A DNA stretch of 64,000 nt. Source: M0108 sp963841065. Its GTDB lineage: Bacteria; Pseudomonadota; Gammaproteobacteria; Chromatiales; Chromatiaceae. The stretch covers positions 1-64,000 of the forward strand of contig CAWJBI010000040.1 of NCBI GenBank assembly GCA_963841065.1. The letters are read 5' to 3'. Below the pieces are notes generated by a model. It was not told where the DNA came from. It saw nothing but the letters and a program-made list of their open reading frames with translations, and ran no database searches. Positions 1-10,165 of this stretch are shown here, one piece after another (the first letter of the stretch is position 1; the number at the start of each line of letters is the position of its first letter). The position numbers were made by a program, and so were the translations under genes.

Positions 1-1
1 T

Positions 2-1591
2 GGCTTGGGCTCCATTGCTGCTGCGATGTATCTGATCCAGAAGGCGGATTTTAATCCATCCAATATCCATATTTTTGAGCAAAAGGGGGACAAGGATCTT
101 CTCGGAGGAAGCTGTGATGCCTCAGAGATGATAGTGAACGACCAACCGGCGTACCTCATGCAAGGCAGTCGCATGTTTGAAGACAAGGTATATCCCTGCA
201 CCAAAGAACTGTGGTCCATTATTCCGTACAATGATAATGAATCGTGTCTACAAGACCATCAGAAGAACCGTGAAGAATGCAGAATTGACACTGTCGTTCG
301 CCTTCTGCATGAGAATGGCAAGAAGGACACCGGATATCAACTTGGTCTCAACACGGCTGAAAGATTGAAGATGGCAAAACTTCTCGCCACACCCGAGTTT
401 CTGATTCCAGACGGTGCGAAGATTACGGACATCTTTGGGGAAGCTTTCTTCACCAGCAATTACTGGTACATGTGGCGGTCACTCTTTGCCTTCCAGCCGT
501 GGCATTCAGCCGTGGAAATGAAGCGCTACATGCACCTCTTCTTTCACGAGATGCCGAACATGGACACGATGGTCTCTCTGGAGCGTACTCGCTATACCAA
601 CTTCCACTCGTTCATCCTGCCCGCGCTGCGCTTCATGGAGAAGAAGGGGGTGAATTTCCACTACAACTGCAGGATCTCAGACGTAGACTTCAAGATCGGC
701 TCCGGCGGCAAGGAGCGGTGGATTGAGCGCATCCACCTCGAGACCGAGAGCGGCGAGCCCAAGCCCTCCATCGAGGTGCGCGACACCGACCTCGTCTTCC
801 TGACCATCGGCTCCATAATCAGCAACTCCTCGTTCGGCGCCCACGACCGTCCGGTGGACAAGCCCGCAGTCGGCAGCCAGAACCCTGGCGGAGCGTGGAC
901 GCTGTGGAAGAAAATCGCCGCCAAGCAGCCCGACTTCGGCCGCCCCGACCAGTTCCTGCGCGACATTTCGCAGTCCAAGATGATGACTTTCACCGTCACC
1001 TTCCGCGGAGGATTGTTCCAGCGCAAGTTCGAGTGGTTCGTGGAGCGCCAGATGGGTCGCCAGAGCCCGCTGCCCATCACCGCCTCTCCGTGGATCCTGC
1101 ACCTCCACACGTACCGCCAGCCCTTGTTCCCCGACCAGCCCCGCGATACGTGCGTCATCTGGGTGACAGCGCTGCGGGACAACAACATCGGCACGTTCGT
1201 GAAGAAGAGCATGCCCGAGTGCACAGGTCGCGAGATCCTGGAGGAGCTGTTGGGCCACCTGCAGTTCGACCAGAACGAAGTGGAGAAGAACGAGATTCTC
1301 GACACCTCCACCTGCATCCCCTGCATGCTGCCCTACTGCATCAGCCAGTTTTTCAGCAGAGCCAAGGGCGACCGGCCTGCGGTGGTGCCGGCGGGCTCAA
1401 AGAACTTCGCGTTCCTCGGGCAGTTTGTAGAGATTCCTAACGGGATCGTGTTCACCACGGAGTACAGCGTGCTGGGCGCGATCCATGCGGTTAAGAAGTT
1501 CGTCAAGCCGTCGCTGGCGGTGCCGCCAATGTACTTCGGGCAGTACCACCCGCTCACGTGCATTGCAGTTGCGCGTGCTTTGTTCCGCTAG
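2..1591 (+). CDS. oleate hydratase (MCRA family), 5' truncated by window edge
   Basis: Flavoprotein that adds water to the cis-9 double bond of unsaturated fatty acids such as oleate to give hydroxy fatty acids; cytoplasmic or membrane-associated. The frame is open from base 2 and begins inside the Rossmann FAD-binding loop (GLGSIAAAMYL), so the start codon and the first residues lie upstream. Family hallmarks follow: HIFEQ, the GGSCD loop, a SNYWYMWRSLFAFQPWHSA block, a substrate-lid region, and a PPMYFGQYHPLT-type C-terminus. About 529 residues are present against roughly 550-650 in the family. The first ~600 bases are clearly richer in A and T than the remainder, an unusual break within one gene. 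No operon partner is visible. Family call is firm; donor lineage is unknown. Confidence 0.85.
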   Translation, partial: GLGSIAAAMYLIQKADFNPSNIHIFEQKGDKDLLGGSCDASEMIVNDQPAYLMQGSRMFEDKVYPCTKELWSIIPYNDNESCLQDHQKNREECRIDTVVRLLHENGKKDTGYQLGLNTAERLKMAKLLATPEFLIPDGAKITDIFGEAFFTSNYWYMWRSLFAFQPWHSAVEMKRYMHLFFHEMPNMDTMVSLERTRYTNFHSFILPALRFMEKKGVNFHYNCRISDVDFKIGSGGKERWIERIHLETESGEPKPSIEVRDTDLVFLTIGSIISNSSFGAHDRPVDKPAVGSQNPGGAWTLWKKIAAKQPDFGRPDQFLRDISQSKMMTFTVTFRGGLFQRKFEWFVERQMGRQSPLPITASPWILHLHTYRQPLFPDQPRDTCVIWVTALRDNNIGTFVKKSMPECTGREILEELLGHLQFDQNEVEKNEILDTSTCIPCMLPYCISQFFSRAKGDRPAVVPAGSKNFAFLGQFVEIPNGIVFTTEYSVLGAIHAVKKFVKPSLAVPPMYFGQYHPLTCIAVARALFR

Positions 1592-1659
1592 GTGTCCTCA
1601 GCCAGCCGGATAGTACCGGCCCCGCCGCCCGCAAGCTTCTGATTGGGGTTGTAAGCACA

Positions 1660-1800
1660 AGCATGCGAAATTCTTGCTGGCAGTGGATGGCTCGCTCGGG
1701 AGCGGCCCCGGAGCGACCTGCCGGAGACGTTCGGGTCCTGGAACAGCGTCTAAAAGCGTTTGAGCTGCCGCTCCAGAGACGCGGGTGCAGGTCCGCAACG
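1660..1800 (+). pseudogene. IS5-family transposase remnant (N-terminal piece)
   Basis: A short decayed stretch. One frame reads WMARSGA and the next frame continues as SDLPETFGSWNSV, a stop, then KRFE. Together these match the start of IS5-family transposases (pattern W-ARTGAPW-DLPE-FG-WNSVY-RF). At least one frameshift and one in-frame stop break it, and the catalytic part is absent. It lies directly after the oleate hydratase gene and is the first of several transposase scraps in the opening 5 kb. Confidence 0.6.
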
Positions 1801-2293
1801 GGTCGATAGCACCCCTTCGCCGCCGGGCGCTAATGCAGTGCAATCAGCGCACCGTTGGTTGCGGAGCGACCGAGGAAGCGTCGGCCGCCTCGACCATCGG
1901 GTGACGCGTGGTGGCTTCCGGCGGCTTGCCGCCAACAACGATTGCCACGGTCGACGGATCGTTGGTCTGGTTGCCCCCTCCCCGAGTGTTACCTGTCAAG
2001 GGGTCCGCAAGGGTTGCGGGTCCTGCGATCGCTCCCGGGGCACGGGATCAAGCGGGTCGGGTGTGGGTCAGTCGAACCGACGACCGATCGGCGCCCAGCG
2101 TGCTTGCTTCCATGACAACGGCAGCGGGGTCGTTACCCCCTCCGCGAAAGTGCCATGAACGCGATCACTGGGGTCCTTGGTGAACCCCAACCTCCCGCAT
2201 TCCCCCCCTGAAACCGCATGTTCAGCCCTCACGCCCCGACCCCCGCATCCGGCACTCTGACGGCAAGCCAACTTCCCGTCGAAGCACTCGCCG
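1801..2293. other. non-coding accessory DNA, no recognisable gene
   Basis: About 490 bases between the IS5 remnant and the TraC/ParD chimera. Several frames are open for 60-90 codons because the DNA is GC-rich, but none shows a recognisable domain or a ribosome binding site with an ATG. One frame (1908-2183) is proline-rich and could be a degraded piece of the same conjugative module as the next ORF; that is a guess. No tRNA, terminator or clear inverted repeat was seen. Confidence 0.5.
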
Positions 2294-3100
2294 ATGCGTC
2301 TCCGCCGTCTCTCATTGCTCGCCCTCGCCGCCGCGATCCTGTCGCCACTCTGCGCCACGTCGGCCGCGCCCGCCATCACCGGGGTCGGCCCCCTGGGTGG
2401 CGGTCCATCGATCAGCCGCATGGCGCGGTTGCCGGCGGGGGGCATCCAGGCGGTCGAGACCACCGATGGACTTGGCCTGGTCCTCTTCGCCCCCCGCGAG
2501 GAGGCGAACGCCGCCGCATCGAATCTGCGTACCTATTGGCGCGAGCTGGGCTTCCAAGTCATGCCCGATCAATATTTCGCCCTGCCGTTGTTCCTGCACT
2601 GTCTGCCGTTCGGGGCGGATCGCGACGCCATCCGCCATATGATGCCTTACCGCACCCTGGCGGCCAGCCACGCCACGGCGTTGCTGCCGGTATTTGGTGA
2701 TTGGAAGGGCACCGGCGAGCCGGTCCTGAATCTGGTGGGTCGCAACGGCCAGCTGATGGACGTCAACCTGTTCGACTCCCTGACCAACTACAACGCCGTG
2801 GTCGCGGCCTCCAGCGGCTCGGGCAAGAGCTTCCTCGCCAACGACCTGGAAACCGGGTTACAAAGTTACGCCGTCGGCGAGCATTTTGAGCAGTTCATTC
2901 GCGAGCAGGTAGAAGCCGGGCGTTACGCCAGCGCCAGCGAAATTGTCAGGGAAGCACTGCGCCTTCTGGAAACGCAGGAACGGTTGCGCGAGATTGAGCT
3001 TGATGAATACCGCGAGAAGGCCTTGATCACGGTTCCGGCCACGCGGTCTCGTAGGGTGGACAAGCTCAGCGCAGTCCACCAGCAACGGCGCGGGATATAG
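2294..3100 (+). pseudogene. chimeric ORF: TraC conjugation ATPase fragment joined to ParD-type antitoxin fragment
   Basis: Residues 1-25 look like a signal peptide (MRLRRLSLLALAAAILSPL). Residues ~40-185 match the middle of F-type TraC/VirB4 ATPases, which power type IV secretion: LPLFLHCLPFG, then WKGTGEPVLNLVGRNGQL, then the Walker A loop AASSGSGKSF. Right after the Walker A the sequence switches to a ParD/CopG-type antitoxin: SYAVGEHFEQFIREQ, VEAGRYASASEIVREALRL, LETQERLRE. The last ~25 residues match neither. TraC lacks its N-terminus and everything after Walker A, and ParD lacks its first residues and its toxin-binding tail. The frame is open throughout, so the junctions look like deletions. 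It is best read as debris of an integrative conjugative element and a parDE module, with no expected function. Confidence 0.7.
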
Positions 3101-3213
3101 TGGACCCCATGTCCAGGACAGTTTTTCCCCGAATTTAACCCATCTTTAACATGACCCCATTGATAACACCCCAAGATGGCATCTAACCATTTGATTAGTA
3201 TGTACACGATTCT

Positions 3214-4034
3214 AAAAATCGCAATGTAGTGCCAAGTTATTCAATAGGGTCAGAGTAAAACGGGTGCCGGGTGTCGTAACGTACCGGGATGTACATCCGT
3301 CGCACGCATACCAGTAACAGCGCCACCGGGGAGCGCTACACCACCCGCCGCCGGGTGCCGTCCGCGCGCCTGGGCGGCCGGGTGCGGCAGGTCACCCTGC
3401 TCAACCTGGGCCGCCAGTTTCGCGCTGCCGCAGGAGGCGTGGCCGGCACGCTGCGCGCGGCTGGACGGAATTGCGTACGCAGCGGCCAGGGCGCCTTGTT
3501 GGCCGGCGCCGGACCCGTCGAACGGGAGGCGCAGCGGCTGTTCGCCCGGTTGTTGGCGCGCCAAGGCGTTGCCCCGCAGACTGGCGGCCCCGCGGGCGGC
3601 GATGTGCAGGCGGTCGACGTCGACGCGCTGGAGCTGAGCCGCCCGCGCAGCGTCGGGGTGGAGTCGGTGGCGCTGTGGGCGATGGCGGAGGTGAATTTTG
3701 TCGCGCTGCTCCAAGACCTGGGGCTGAGCGGTCCGCAACGGGCGCTGATCGTGGGGGCGGTGGTTGGGCGCATGGCCGCGCCGGGCTTCGGAACGAGCGA
3801 CCCACCGTTGGCTGAGCGAGCGCAGTGCGTTGGGGGAATTGCTGGAGGTCGACTTCGCGACCCTCCCCCTGGCACCGTTCTACCGCGCGGCGGACCTGCC
3901 CGCGCCGAGCCGGCGCAGCTGGCGATCATCCAGGCGCTGGGCAGCGATCCAGCCCGGGAGGGATACAGAAAATGCTTGTCTGAATCGTCCGGTTTCACAG
4001 AATTTCACGAATGTAGTGCCACTGAGCGATTTTT
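3214..4034 (+). mobile_element. internally deleted IS1634-type insertion sequence
   Basis: The decayed transposase at 3289-3960 is flanked by a 9-base inverted repeat: AAAAATCGC at 3214-3222 and GCGATTTTT at 4026-4034. ATGTAGTGCC also occurs next to both ends (3224-3233 and 4011-4020). If these are the terminal repeats, the element is about 820 bases, less than half of a normal IS1634-family element, so the central and C-terminal transposase coding region is lost. The end assignment is tentative. Confidence 0.45.
3289..3960 (+). pseudogene. IS1634-family transposase, frameshifted and truncated
   Basis: It begins MYIRRTHTSNSATGERY, the characteristic start of IS1634-family (DDE, IS4-like) transposases, followed by GGRVRQVTLLNLGR. 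Further on are QAVDVDALELSRPRSVGVE, ALWAMAEVNF and QRALIVGAVVGRMAAPG. Near 3790 the reading frame moves: the homologous continuation ERATHRWLSERSALGELLEVD is found in another frame. Homology ends soon after, before the catalytic DDE core. The element is dead. Confidence 0.8.
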
Positions 4035-4099
4035 CCCGCTGTAAGCGTATGATCTTAAGAGAGAAATAATCTGAGGTGTTAAACTTGGGCTAGCTGTCA

Positions 4100-4800
4100 A
4101 GCCCCTGGAGATTATTAAGCTCTGAAACGAACAACTCTGGTTGCTCTTGCTGCCACTGCTGGAGGGCTTCTGTCGGGCTGAAGTGCCGGAGCGCCCGCTG
4201 CGAAATGTGGTCATTGTCGACGTTGACTTCGCGTTGCCAGGTCTCCGCCAGAGGTCCCCAGAGCGGCAGCGGCTCATCGCCAGGACCTCGCCGATGCGCC
4301 CGTTGCGTTGCAGCGCGCCACCCTGGCAGGGTTTTGGGGATGGCGGGGCGGGATGAGGCGGTGCCCCCGGTCCTCGCAGAGCCAGTCCCAGCCCTGCTGA
4401 CCGGTCGGTTGACGCTAGCCGGTGGCGCGGCAACGTTCGGTGAACGCCTAGCCGTTATCGGTCAGGATTGGAGTGATCTTGAAGGGCGCGGCCTGGAGGA
4501 GGTTGGCCAGGAAACCTTGGGCGCGCAGTGCGCGGACTGCTCCGGGAGACTCTCGACCTAGACCCAGCGCGTGGCACGGTCGCTGGCGGCGAGCAACCGC
4601 GACATCCTGGACACCTCCGTCCTTGCGGTGCTCGCCGGCTACCAGGGCTATGCCCACATGAGCGCCCTGCACGCGCGCACGGCGACACCATCAACGCGCC
4701 GCTGTTGGAGAGGAAGACCCTGGTCAGCGAAGACTCGGTACGACCGCAACCTGGGCCAGATGGATGAGGCCTAGGGGGTCCAATAGGCTCCAGGACCATC
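4100..4800 (-). pseudogene. IS481-family transposase, multiply disrupted
   Basis: On the minus strand, pieces of an IS481-type DDE integrase appear in different frames. ATRWV, an in-frame amber stop, then ESLPEQSARTA lie near 4540-4580. AQGFLANLLQAAPFK and ITPILTDNG (a catalytic Asp region) follow at 4448-4530. RNGRIGEVLA is near 4290, and ALRHFSPTEALQQWQQ with EQPELF near 4130-4200 forms the usual C-terminus. At least three frameshifts and one stop separate them. The direction is opposite to the neighbouring IS1634 and IS1380-like remnants, so these are independent insertions. Confidence 0.75.
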
Positions 4801-4803
4801 TGG

Positions 4804-4998
4804 ATGCTGGTGTCGCCCCGCCTCAGTGAGCCGTGGATTCTCGACTGCGAGGTCATGGTCAAGCCCCTCTATGGTCGCCAGGAGGGAGCGAAAAAAGGCT
4901 ACAACCCGCACAAACCCGGCCGGTCGTCGCACCCATACCATATTTATTTTATCGCTAACCTGCGGCTGATCCTTGATGTCGACGGAGGAGTTGAGTAA
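4804..4998 (+). pseudogene. IS1380-like transposase fragment
   Basis: A 64-codon open piece reading EPWILDCEVMVKPLYG, RQEGAKKGYNPHKPGRSS and YHIYFIANLRLILDV. This matches the central block of DDE transposases of the IS1380 type (D-TVKPLYG-QEGA--GYNPHKPGRPSH-YH-Y--ANLRL-LDV). The N-terminal third and the C-terminal half are missing, with unrelated DNA on both sides. Non-functional remnant. Confidence 0.7.
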
Positions 4999-5149
4999 GC
5001 CCCGACGATGTTGTGATCGCGGCGGCGGATGGCGACTTATAATGTATGTCGTAGGCCTGCTCGAACAGGAACCTCTGTAAACCAAGTCTCCCCAGCGCCA
5101 GCTGAACGCCGCGGCAGGGATGACCGGTCCGAACCCGAGGAGTTGCTCC

Positions 5150-7434
5150 ATGCGCATGGCCATGCGGTTTTTGCTCCCTTTGACCCTGGTCCTGGGGGGA
5201 CTGGCCTGGGCCGTCACCCCCCTGCTGGGGGAACTGCTCGAACGCTGGCTGCGCACCGACGTGGAGATGCGCTCCTCGCTGGTGTTCGACTCCATTGGGG
5301 AGAGCCTGCCACGGCTGACCAAGGACCCCGTCGGCCTGCGCATCGACGCCCTCTTCACGCGCCTGGCCCGCGACGAACGGCTCCTGGCGGTCGGCTTGTG
5401 CAACCCCGAGGGCCGGCTGCTGAACCACTCCCCCACCTGGCCCCTGGGCCTGGCATGCCCGCCCCCGCCACCCCCGCCCGTGCCCCCCGCCACCGCGCCG
5501 GCGGCCCGCTATCAGACCGAGTCCTGGGGCGGTGGCAGCCTGCTGATCGCGGCCTTCCCCTTGCGGGAGGAAGGGCTGGACCTGGGCCAACTGGTCATAC
5601 TCCACGACCTCAGTTTCATCGAGCGCCGCAGCGCCAATCTGGAGCGCTATCTGATGGTCTTTCTGGGGGTCCTGGGGCTCCTGGTGGCGGGCCTGACGGC
5701 GATCGTCGCCCGGCTGACCCTGAGGGACTGGCTGCGGGCGGTGCGCCAGGGCCTGGCCTCCGCCTCGACGGGGGGCGCGCCCGACCCCAGCCTGGCCCCC
5801 GAGATCGCCGCCCTGGTGCGGGACGCACGAGAGGCCTTGCGCGATCTGGAACTGCCACGGGGCCTCGCCGACGCCATCCGGGTCGACTGGACCCCCGAGA
5901 GCCTGCGCCGGCTGCTCAAATCCGAACTACCCGACGCCCAGGTGATCGTCGTCTCCAACCGCGAACCCTATATCCATGTCCGCGGAGAGGATGAATCCAT
6001 CCATATCCAGCACCCGGCGAGCGGCCTGGTCACGGCCCTGGAGCCCATCCTGCGCGCCTGCGGCGGGACCTGGATCGCCCACGGCAGTGGCAACGCCGAT
6101 GCCGAGACCGTGGACGGCAAGGACCACATCCGGGTCCCGCCGGAGGCCCCGAGTTATGACCTGCGGCGGGTCTGGCTCTCGGACGCCGAGCAGGAAGGCT
6201 ACTATTACGGCCTGGCCAACGAGGGGCTCTGGCCCCTCTGTCATATCGTCTTCGTCCGGCCGACCTTCCGTGCCGCGGACTGGGACCAGTATGTCGCCGT
6301 CAACCGCAAATTCGCCGAGGCGGTCGTCGCGGAGGCCCGCACCCCCAATCCGGTGGTGCTGGTTCAGGACTACCACTTCGCCCTCCTGCCCCGCATGGTG
6401 CGCGAGCGCCTCCCGGAGGCCACCCTCATCACCTTCTGGCACATCCCCTGGCCCAACCCGGAGGTCTTCGGCATCTGCCCCTGGCGGGAGGAGATCCTGC
6501 GCGGGCTCCTGGGCAGCACCATCCTGGGCTTCCACACCCAATTCCACTGCCTGAACTTCCTGGATTCGGTGGACCGCTTCCTGGAGTGCCGCATCGACCG
6601 GGAGCACAGTACCGCCGCCTCCGGCGGGGGCATCACCCTGGTCAAGCCCTATCCCATCTCCATCGCCTGGCCACCCCCGGCCCTGGCCAGCCAGCCCAGC
6701 GTGAGCGACTGTCGGGCTCGAGGTCCGCCAGGCCCAGGGGCTGGCCCCCGACGCCCTGCTGGCGGTGGGGGTGGAGCGCTTCGATTACACCAAGGGCATC
6801 GCCGACCGCTTCCGCGCCATCGAGACGCTGCTGGAGCAGCATCCGGAGTGGCTCGGCCGGCTGACCCTGCTGCAGATCGCGGCCCCCAGCCGCAGCCAGT
6901 TGCCCAGCTATCGCCTGACTCAGGAGGAGGCCGAGGCCCTGGCCAGTGCCGTCAACCAGCGCTTTGGCCGGCCCGGATTGGCAGCCCATCCGGCTGGTGC
7001 CACGCCATCACGAGCCGGAAGAGGTCTTCAGCCTCTTCCGCGCCGCCGACCTCTGCCTGGTGTCCAGCCTGCACGACGGCATGAACCTGGTGGCCAAGGA
7101 GTTTGTCGCCGCCCGGGACGACGAGGACGGGGTCCTGGTGTTGAGCGCCTTCGCCGGCGTTTCCCGCGAATTGCAGGAGGCCCTCATCGTCAATCCTTTC
7201 GACAGCCAGGCCATGGCGGAGGCCATCCATCGCGGTCTGCTCATGCCGCTGGATCAGCGCCGGGCGCGCATGCGCCTGATGCGCTCCATGGTCAGCGAGA
7301 ACAACGTCTATTTCTGGGCCGCGCGCATGTTGCTGACGGCGGCGCGTCTGCGTAAGCGGGCGCGCATCCAGGCGCAGATCGACGCAGTGGCGCGGCCTTT
7401 TGTCCTGGGGCGGCGGCGGGAGACGCGCCGATGA
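5150..7434 (+). CDS. otsA: trehalose-6-phosphate synthase with N-terminal membrane sensor-like region (two frameshifts)
   Basis: Forms trehalose-6-phosphate from a nucleotide-activated glucose and glucose-6-phosphate. I start at ATG 5150 because GAGGAG lies seven bases upstream; ATG 5120 is in frame but has no such site. Residues ~5-25 and ~165-190 are membrane helices enclosing a ~140-residue periplasmic segment with a polyproline run. A glycosyltransferase family 20 domain follows: VIVVSNREPYIH, VLVQDYHFALLP, FWHIPWPNPEVF, FHTQFHCLNFLDSV, GVERFDYTKGI, then SLHDGMNLVAKEFVAAR. Frame breaks near 6700 and 6975 are single inserted bases; without them the protein is ~760 residues. The stop overlaps otsB by ATGA, so the two are translationally coupled. 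The sensor-like N-terminus is extra relative to cytosolic OtsA. Confidence 0.85.
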
Positions 7435-8194
7435 GGGCACCACCGCCAGCCCTGACGGACCGCCCGGATTGGCCGGACGCCTGGACCCTCTTCCTGGATA
7501 TCGACGGCACCCTGCTGGAGTTGGCGCCGCGCCCGGAACTGGTGATGGTACCGCCCGACCTGCCGGCCCGCCTGTGGCCGGCTCGCCGACGCCCTGGGGG
7601 GCGCCCTGGCCCTGGTCAGTGGCCGGCCCCTGGCCACCATCGACTGGCTCTTCCCCGTTGGCCTGGACGCGGTCGGGACCCATGGCGCCGAGTGGCGCCT
7701 GGGCGGCCAGGTCGGCGAGGTCACCCCCGCCGGCCGGGTGCCCTTGGCGGCGATCGCGCGCGCCCTGGAGGAACCCTTGCGCCACCTGCCCGGGGTCTGG
7801 CTGGAACCCAAGCCCAAAAGCCTGGCGCTGCACTTCCGCGCCGCCGCGGCCCTGGAGACCCAGGCCCTGCGCCTGGCCCGAGAGGCGGTCCGGACCCTGG
7901 GACCAGACTACCGGCTCCAGGCCGGTAAGCAGGTGGTGGAGATCCTCCCGGCTACCGCCGGCAAGGGTGCCGGCATCCGCCGCTTTCTGGCCAGCCCGCC
8001 CTACGCCGGCCGCACCCCCATCTTCGTCGGCGACGACCTGACCGACGAGGACGGCTTTGCCGCCGTCAACGCCCTGGGCGGCATGTCCGTTCGGGTGGGG
8101 GCGGGCGACGACACCCAGGCCCGCCATGTCGTTGGCGACGCCCGCCGATCTGCGCCACTGGCTTGCGGCCCTGGCGGCCAGCCTGAAGGCTTGA
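7431..8194 (+). CDS. otsB: trehalose-6-phosphate phosphatase (two frameshifts)
   Basis: Removes phosphate from trehalose-6-phosphate to release trehalose; HAD superfamily. The nucleophile motif LDIDGTLLEL is near residues 20-30. After a single-base insertion near 7580 the product continues as LALVSGRPLATI, VGTHGAEWRL, GKQVVEILP, GKGAGIRRFL and FVGDDLTDEDGF, the last giving the HAD acidic Mg-binding residues. A second break near 8130 restores an ending ADLRHWLAALAASLKA. With both bases removed the length is ~253 residues, normal for OtsB. It starts inside the otsA stop codon and is followed 28 bases later by the GH15 gene. Confidence 0.85.
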
Positions 8195-8222
8195 CCAGGC
8201 CCAATTGCCCACGGAGATGAGC

Positions 8223-10047
8223 ATGAATCCCACGCACCCAACCTGCAACCTGGAACTCGGCGTCATCGGCAACGGCACCCTGGCGGCCCTCATCGACCCG
8301 GCGGGGACCATCCTCTGGTGTGGCTTCCCGCGGCTGGACGGGGACCCCATCTTCTGCGCCCTGCTCGGGGGCACTCAGCCCTATCGTCCCCAGGAGCCGG
8401 ACAACGGCGGCTATTTCGCCCTGGAGCCGGCGGGGGGACTGGCCAGCAGCCACCAGGAATATCGACTCAACTCGGCGGTGCTGGTGACCCGGATCGAGGA
8501 CCGGGAGGGCAACGTCGCGGAGATCACCGATTTCGCCCCCCGCTTTCACCAGTTCGACCGCATCTTCCGCCCCCCCACCCTGGTGCGGCTTATCGTGCCG
8601 GTCAAGGGTCTGCCTCGGCTGCGGGTGCGGCTGCGCCCGCGGTTCGCCTATGGCCAGGAAACACCCCAACTCACCCTCGGTTCCAACCATATCCGCTACG
8701 CCAGCCACTCCAACGCCCTGCGCCTGACCACGGATGCCGCCCTGTCCTACCTGGTCGAGGAGACACCCTTTGTCCTGGATCGGCCGCTGCATTTCATCCT
8801 CGGCGCCGACGAGAGCCTGGGCGCGGGCATCGGCGATACGGCACGCTCCTTTCTGGAGCGGACCCTGGAGCATTGGCACAGCTTGGGTCCGGTCCCTGTC
8901 CATCCCCTTCGAGTGGCAGGACGAGGTCATCCGCGCCGCCATGACTCTCAAGCTCTGCAGCTTCGAGGAGACGGGGGCCATCGTCGCCGCCCTGACCACC
9001 TCCATCCCCGAGGCGCCGGGCAGCGAGCGCAACTGGGACTACCGCTTCTGCTGGCTGCGCGACGCCTATTTCGTCGTCAGCGCCCTCAATCGCCTGGGCG
9101 CCACCCGCTCCATGGAGGAATACCTCGGCTACATCACCGACATCGTCGGCGAGAGCGTGGACCGGCGGCTGCGGCCCTGCTATGGCATCACCCGCCGCGC
9201 CGACCTGCGGGAACGCATCGCCCCCGGCCTGCTGGGTTACCGGGGCATAGGACCGGTACGGGTCGGTAACCAGGCCCATCTCCAGGTCCAGAACGACGTC
9301 TATGGCAGCGTCATCCTCGCCGCCACCCATGCCTTCTTCGACCGCCGCCTGCCGCTGGCCGGCGACCAGGTGCTGTTCGAGCGGCTGGAGGAACTGGGCC
9401 GGCTGGCGGTCGCCGTCTTCGACCAGCCGGACGCCGGCCCCTGGGAGCTGCGCAACAAGCCCGCCGTCCATACCTTCTCGGCGGTCATCTGCTGGGCCGG
9501 CTGCGACCGCCTGGCGCGCATCGCCTCCCGGCTGGCGCTGCCCGAGCACGCCGTCCAGTGGCGCCGGGAGGCCGATCGGCTGCACGCGGTCATCAGCCGC
9601 CGGGCCTGGAATCCGGACCTCGACAGCTTCGTCGCCACCTTCGAGGGCGACCACCTGGATGCCAGCCTCCTGCTCCTCGGCGAACTGGATTTCCTGACGG
9701 CGGACGACCCGCGTTTTGCCGCCACCGTCGATGCCATCGGCCGCCACCTGATGCGCGGTGACCTCCTGCTGCGTTACGGCGTGGAAGATGACTTCGGCCG
9801 GCCGGAGACGGCCTTCACCATCTGTACCTTCTGGTACATCGACGCCCTCGCCTTATTGGGCCGCCGTGACGAGGCGCGCCGCCTCTTCGAAAGCCTGCTC
9901 CAGCGGCGTAACGCCCTGGGCCTGCTCTCCGAGGACATCCACCCGGAAACGGGCGAGCTGTGGGGCAACTATCCCCAGACCTATTCCCTGGTGGGGCTGA
10001 TCAACTGCGCCATGCGCCTCTCGCGCACCTGGGATGAGGCACTTTGA
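8223..10047 (+). CDS. glycoside hydrolase family 15 (glucoamylase/trehalase-like) protein (one frameshift)
   Basis: A ~607-residue enzyme of the GH15 fold, an (alpha/alpha)6 barrel that hydrolyses alpha-glucosidic bonds. The N-terminal beta-sandwich domain (LELGVIGNGTLAALID, WCGFPRLDGDPIF) is followed by the catalytic barrel. The latter has SIPEAPGSERNWDYRFCWLRDA, FGRPETAFTICTFWYIDAL, GLLSEDIHPETGELWGNYPQ and YSLVGLINCAMRL; the acidic residues in GLLSEDI and WDYRFCWLRDA are those usual in this family. One inserted base near 8885 splits it. ATG 8223 is chosen because GGAG precedes it by six bases. Adjacent to otsAB it may trim or recycle trehalose or glucan; the actual substrate is not evident. 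Confidence 0.85.
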
Positions 10048-10097
10048 TCCCCGAAGGTTTTATGACAGTGCGGTAACAAAGCGTAACATTTTGGGTC

Positions 10098-10127
10098 TTG
10101 TTATATTAGTATCCACTGATATACTAA
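10098..10127 (+). promoter_or_regulatory. candidate sigma-70 promoter with overlapping dyad operator
   Basis: TTGTTA at 10098-10103 and TATACT at 10120-10125 are spaced by 16 bases. A perfect 7-base inverted repeat, TTAGTAT (10106-10112) and ATACTAA (10121-10127), runs through the spacer and the -10 box, a position where a bound repressor would block polymerase. It lies ~40 bases before the 49-residue ORF. Confidence 0.45.
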
Positions 10128-10165
10128 CCCTCAATCCAACCCAACTCCCATTTAGGAGAACAAAA

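Noticed and set aside
6690..6990. Programmed ribosomal frameshifting in otsA
   Set aside because: No slippery heptamer or downstream pseudoknot is evident, and the same +1 pattern affects many unrelated genes.
10101..10127. Phage attachment-site reading of the 7-base inverted repeat
   Set aside because: No integrase gene or direct repeat flanks are nearby; it fits an operator better.
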